In this document: one piece after another, positions 61,213 through 64,000 of the stretch
Layout of the letters: every line of letters starts with the position of its first letter
Position numbering within the stretch: the stretch's first letter is position 1
NCBI GenBank assembly: GCA_019359695.1
Contig: JAHHGV010000016.1
Span: forward strand, 1-64,000
Direction of reading: 5' to 3'
DNA: 64,000 nucleotides
Source: Brasilonema angustatum HA4187-MV1
Lineage (GTDB): Bacteria > Cyanobacteriota > Cyanobacteriia > Cyanobacteriales > Nostocaceae
Notes under the pieces: generated by a model
What the model saw: the letters and a program-made list of their open reading frames with translations, nothing else
What the model was told of the DNA's origin: nothing
The model's database searches: none
Translations under genes and position numbers: made by a program

Positions 61213-62799
61213 TCAACTAGCTACAGCAGCTACTGTCTGATTCACTATTTCATATGGTTTTTCTACGCCTTGTGCCAAATATTCCGCAAGCTGAGATTCT
61301 ATTTGCTCCCGTACAATTTGGCGATACTCTAAGAAATGTTCATTGTGGGCGCAAGTGGCGAGATAATGCTCTGCAACCCCAGGGTTACGCTTGAGGATAC
61401 TAAACAGGTGGTGCCAGAACTTCCAGCGAGTTTCGCGTTTTATCCCTTGTCGCCAAATAATCAGCAGCAGCGCTTTCACAACTACCCACTCTGGCATTTT
61501 GAATGGTGCTTTCCAACTTGGCGCACCCATGATTAGGAAACAACGGTAGGTACGATCCAAGTAGCATACTGGGTCATATAAATGACAAAAAGCTTCAATA
61601 TATTCTCTGGCAATATCTTCCAAAGAACGGGTGGGGAGAAAGTTCATCAAAGTTGTCTGGTTAATGTTGCCGTCTTTATTTTCCCGTAGTCGTCCTTCTT
61701 TATTGAGGCGATGCCAAAGGGCTGTATTTGGTAGCGCTTGCAACATAGCAAAAGTTGTGGAGGGTATTGCAGCTTGTTCGGCAAAGCGGACAATGCGATC
61801 GCCTGCACCCACTTTTTCCCCATCAAAACCAATAATAAACCCAGCCATTGGGCGTAAACCTGCTTTGATGATAGTTTGCACAGCATCAGTTAATGAACTA
61901 CGCGTATTTTGAAACTTCTTAGTCAGTTGCAAACTGTCTTCATCCGGTGTTTCAATTCCCAAAAACACCGCAGCAAAACCGCACTCAACCATCAACTCCA
62001 TCAATTCTAAGTCTTGTGCTAAGTCAATAGAAGCTTCGGTGTCAAACCTGAATGGATACTTGTGTTCTGCCATCCAAACCTTTAACTCTTTGAGCAACAA
62101 CTTAACATTGCGCTTGTTGCCGATAAAGTTGTCGTCCACCATAAAAATACCGCGCCGCCAACCCAATTTATAGAGGTAATCTAACTCTGCCAAGAGTTGT
62201 GCAGGAGTTTTGGTGCGAGGTTTGCGTCCATAAAGAACAATAATGTCGCAAAATTCGCACTGGAAAGGACAACCCCGCGAAAACTGAACTGACATCATGT
62301 CGTAAGCATCAAAGTCCAGCAACTCAAAACGAGGTATTGGGGTGTTTGTGACATCGGGTTTTTCTGTAGCGCGGAAAGTTCCAGAGGTTTCACCCCGTTT
62401 AATTGCTTCGACAAACATCGGGAGGGTAATTTCCCCTTCATCTAAAATCAGGAAATCTGCACCAGCTTCTTGAACTCCCCCAGGAACTGAGGTGGGGTAA
62501 GGACCGCCTACAGCAACTAACTTACCACGTTGTTTTGCTTCGCGAATTTGCTCTAATAAATCTTGTTTTTGGACTATCATCGCAGAGAAAACCACGACAT
62601 CCGCCCAAGCCCATTCCTCTTCTGTCGCTGGGCGGATATTGCGATCAACTAGCTTAAACTCCCATTCTTGAGGCAAAATTGCTGCAACTGTCACCAAACC
62701 CAATGGTGGTAACAGAACCTTGCGGTCAACTAATGCCAATATTTTTTCATAAGACCAAAATGTTTTGGGAAAAATGGGATAAACTAGTAAAATTCGCAT
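61213..62799 (-). CDS. B12-binding domain radical SAM protein
   Basis: N-term cobalamin-binding-like domain MRILLVYPIFPKTFWSYEK; SRGCPFQCEFCDIIVLYGRKPRTK CxxxCxxC; FMVDDNFIGNKRN. Confidence 0.95.
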   Translation of the reverse strand: MRILLVYPIFPKTFWSYEKILALVDRKVLLPPLGLVTVAAILPQEWEFKLVDRNIRPATEEEWAWADVVVFSAMIVQKQDLLEQIREAKQRGKLVAVGGPYPTSVPGGVQEAGADFLILDEGEITLPMFVEAIKRGETSGTFRATEKPDVTNTPIPRFELLDFDAYDMMSVQFSRGCPFQCEFCDIIVLYGRKPRTKTPAQLLAELDYLYKLGWRRGIFMVDDNFIGNKRNVKLLLKELKVWMAEHKYPFRFDTEASIDLAQDLELMELMVECGFAAVFLGIETPDEDSLQLTKKFQNTRSSLTDAVQTIIKAGLRPMAGFIIGFDGEKVGAGDRIVRFAEQAAIPSTTFAMLQALPNTALWHRLNKEGRLRENKDGNINQTTLMNFLPTRSLEDIAREYIEAFCHLYDPVCYLDRTYRCFLIMGAPSWKAPFKMPEWVVVKALLLIIWRQGIKRETRWKFWHHLFSILKRNPGVAEHYLATCAHNEHFLEYRQIVREQIESQLAEYLAQGVEKPYEIVNQTVAAVAS

Positions 62800-62924
62800 G
62801 AACCGTCAATCCTCACAAACAAAAGTATTCTTTGGCTGTAACTATCATAAAAAGTTGATTGGTACACTGACGAAGTTTTCTTCTTTGAAGTTTCTGTCGG
62901 ATAGGGCTAGTAATTCACAGAGGC

Positions 62925-62995
62925 AATAAATAGCGCCTAAGTGCATCGAGTTTCAAGCTAACTTAGAATAACTCGGCACTTAGACGCTATTTATT
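62925..62995 (-). terminator. Long imperfect hairpin downstream of DUF4231 gene
   Basis: AATAAATAGCGCCTAAGTGC-at-CGAGTT ... AACTCG-GCACTTAGACGCTATTTATT. Confidence 0.6.
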
Positions 62996-63012
62996 ATTAA
63001 AAGCAAACTTTT

Positions 63013-63867
63013 TTAACTTTGCTCTGAGTTTGACTGGGTAGATTGATCTGCTGGCTGTGTCTTCTCCTCTTTTTTCTGACCCTCAGCGACTGCTTGCAAT
63101 TGATTGAGGTGAATGTTATTCACTTGAATAACAAAGTTTTCTATTGCCTCCTTAGCCTTTTGTTGTTGTTCGCTTTCGTCAGCTAAGTTATAGCAACGAT
63201 AAGATTGAGTTATTCCCAAGACAAATTTCTCTTGTTCAGCTTCTAACGATTCAACTGTCGTGTTAGCAGAAATCCAATTTTCCTGAAAAGGAAACGAGGT
63301 GACTACACTAGCAACTATAGAGGCAATAGCTGGAAAGATTACGGGCAGCCACTTCAGGAAAATTTGACCTGGTTCCAATTTGTCTACTAAGACTAAAATT
63401 GGTGTCACTCCGGAAAAAACAATGGTTCCGATTTGCAAACCATAGTAAAGATTTCTCGATAAATTTCGAGTTTTTTTATAATCGTCAATCAACTCTTGGG
63501 AATACTGTAAAGCCTTTTCTCTTGCTGGCGCTATCGGGTTCTTTGTCGAGTGATTGTTACTGTTCATCAGATAGAGTTCGGCTTTTCGCTGTAGCTCAAG
63601 TTTAGAAGCCGCGTTACTAGAAACCCGAAACACTTGTTGATTGATGAGAAACAGAAAAACAAAGATAGCCAAAGAGATAGATCCACTGAGTACGACTCTT
63701 GGATTGTCTGGCAGAACAAGAGTAATAACACCTGAACCAATAAAAGCAGCTAAAAATAAATACTCAATCACCTTTAGGGAAAACAACATTTTTTGACTTA
63801 ATGAGGAGGATGATTGTTCCTGGGTATCAGATATTTCCGTCTGATTTTTCTGCTCAAGACTAGTCAT
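63013..63867 (-). CDS. DUF4231 / SLATT-type two-TM membrane protein
   Basis: TM pairs FLAAFIGSGVITLVL and YYGLQIGTIVFSGVTPILVLV..WLPVIFPAIASIVASVVTSF followed by FQENWISANTTVESLEAEQEKF typical of DUF4231. Confidence 0.8.
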   Translation of the reverse strand: MTSLEQKNQTEISDTQEQSSSSLSQKMLFSLKVIEYLFLAAFIGSGVITLVLPDNPRVVLSGSISLAIFVFLFLINQQVFRVSSNAASKLELQRKAELYLMNSNNHSTKNPIAPAREKALQYSQELIDDYKKTRNLSRNLYYGLQIGTIVFSGVTPILVLVDKLEPGQIFLKWLPVIFPAIASIVASVVTSFPFQENWISANTTVESLEAEQEKFVLGITQSYRCYNLADESEQQQKAKEAIENFVIQVNNIHLNQLQAVAEGQKKEEKTQPADQSTQSNSEQS

Positions 63868-64000
63868 AGCTCAGTAGCCAATTCGGTTTTCATATAAGTA
63901 AGTATAGTAAGTTCTGTTTGTGACTTGGCAAAGCCAAAGCTTTTGTATACTATCAATTTTTTTACACAAATGCAACGACAGATAAGACACTTAAGCTAGA

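Overview
This 64 kb window is chromosomal DNA of a filamentous, probably heterocystous (Nostocales-type) cyanobacterium. The evidence is PsbQ, HemJ, DUF3727, many HIP1 GCGATCGC sites, 7-mer STRR repeats and GC-rich palindromic repeats. No species is assigned. Main blocks: (1) 0.3-19.7 kb, a minus-strand Wzx/Wzy-type exopolysaccharide locus with flippase, acyltransferase, glycosyltransferases, O-antigen ligase/polymerase, CysE-like acetyltransferase, Wzc-type autokinase, initiating sugar transferase and WecG/TagA/CpsF, followed by a STAS protein and a Tat-signal GH10 xylanase; (2) 21-30 kb, AAA-CHASE2 protein, HemJ, alpha/beta hydrolase, ThiO-like oxidase, PsbQ and DCC protein; (3) 30-49 kb, a stress/redox region with AraC regulator, Dps, pirin, SDRs, RND efflux pair, VOC protein, a REC/degenerate-glutaredoxin/TrxR-like fusion and two tandem cNMP-binding histidine kinases, with VapBC-type and GNAT debris between them; (4) 50-64 kb, mostly housekeeping (hisA, Mut7-C, ROK kinase, tyrosinase, proB, YqeG, mltG, DUF3727, ruvX, GNAT, B12-radical SAM, DUF4231). 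The most interesting items are: the REC-TrxR-like fusion lacking both expected redox cysteine motifs beside duplicated kinases; a vapB antitoxin frameshifted by a 22-bp repeat-like insert; gene remnants (old yellow enzyme, SDR, PepSY, GNAT, PIN, Rieske/PaO C-terminus); and two ~570-580 bp composite noncoding elements 27 kb apart that share termini. Everything here was read by eye from the sequence; no database search was run.
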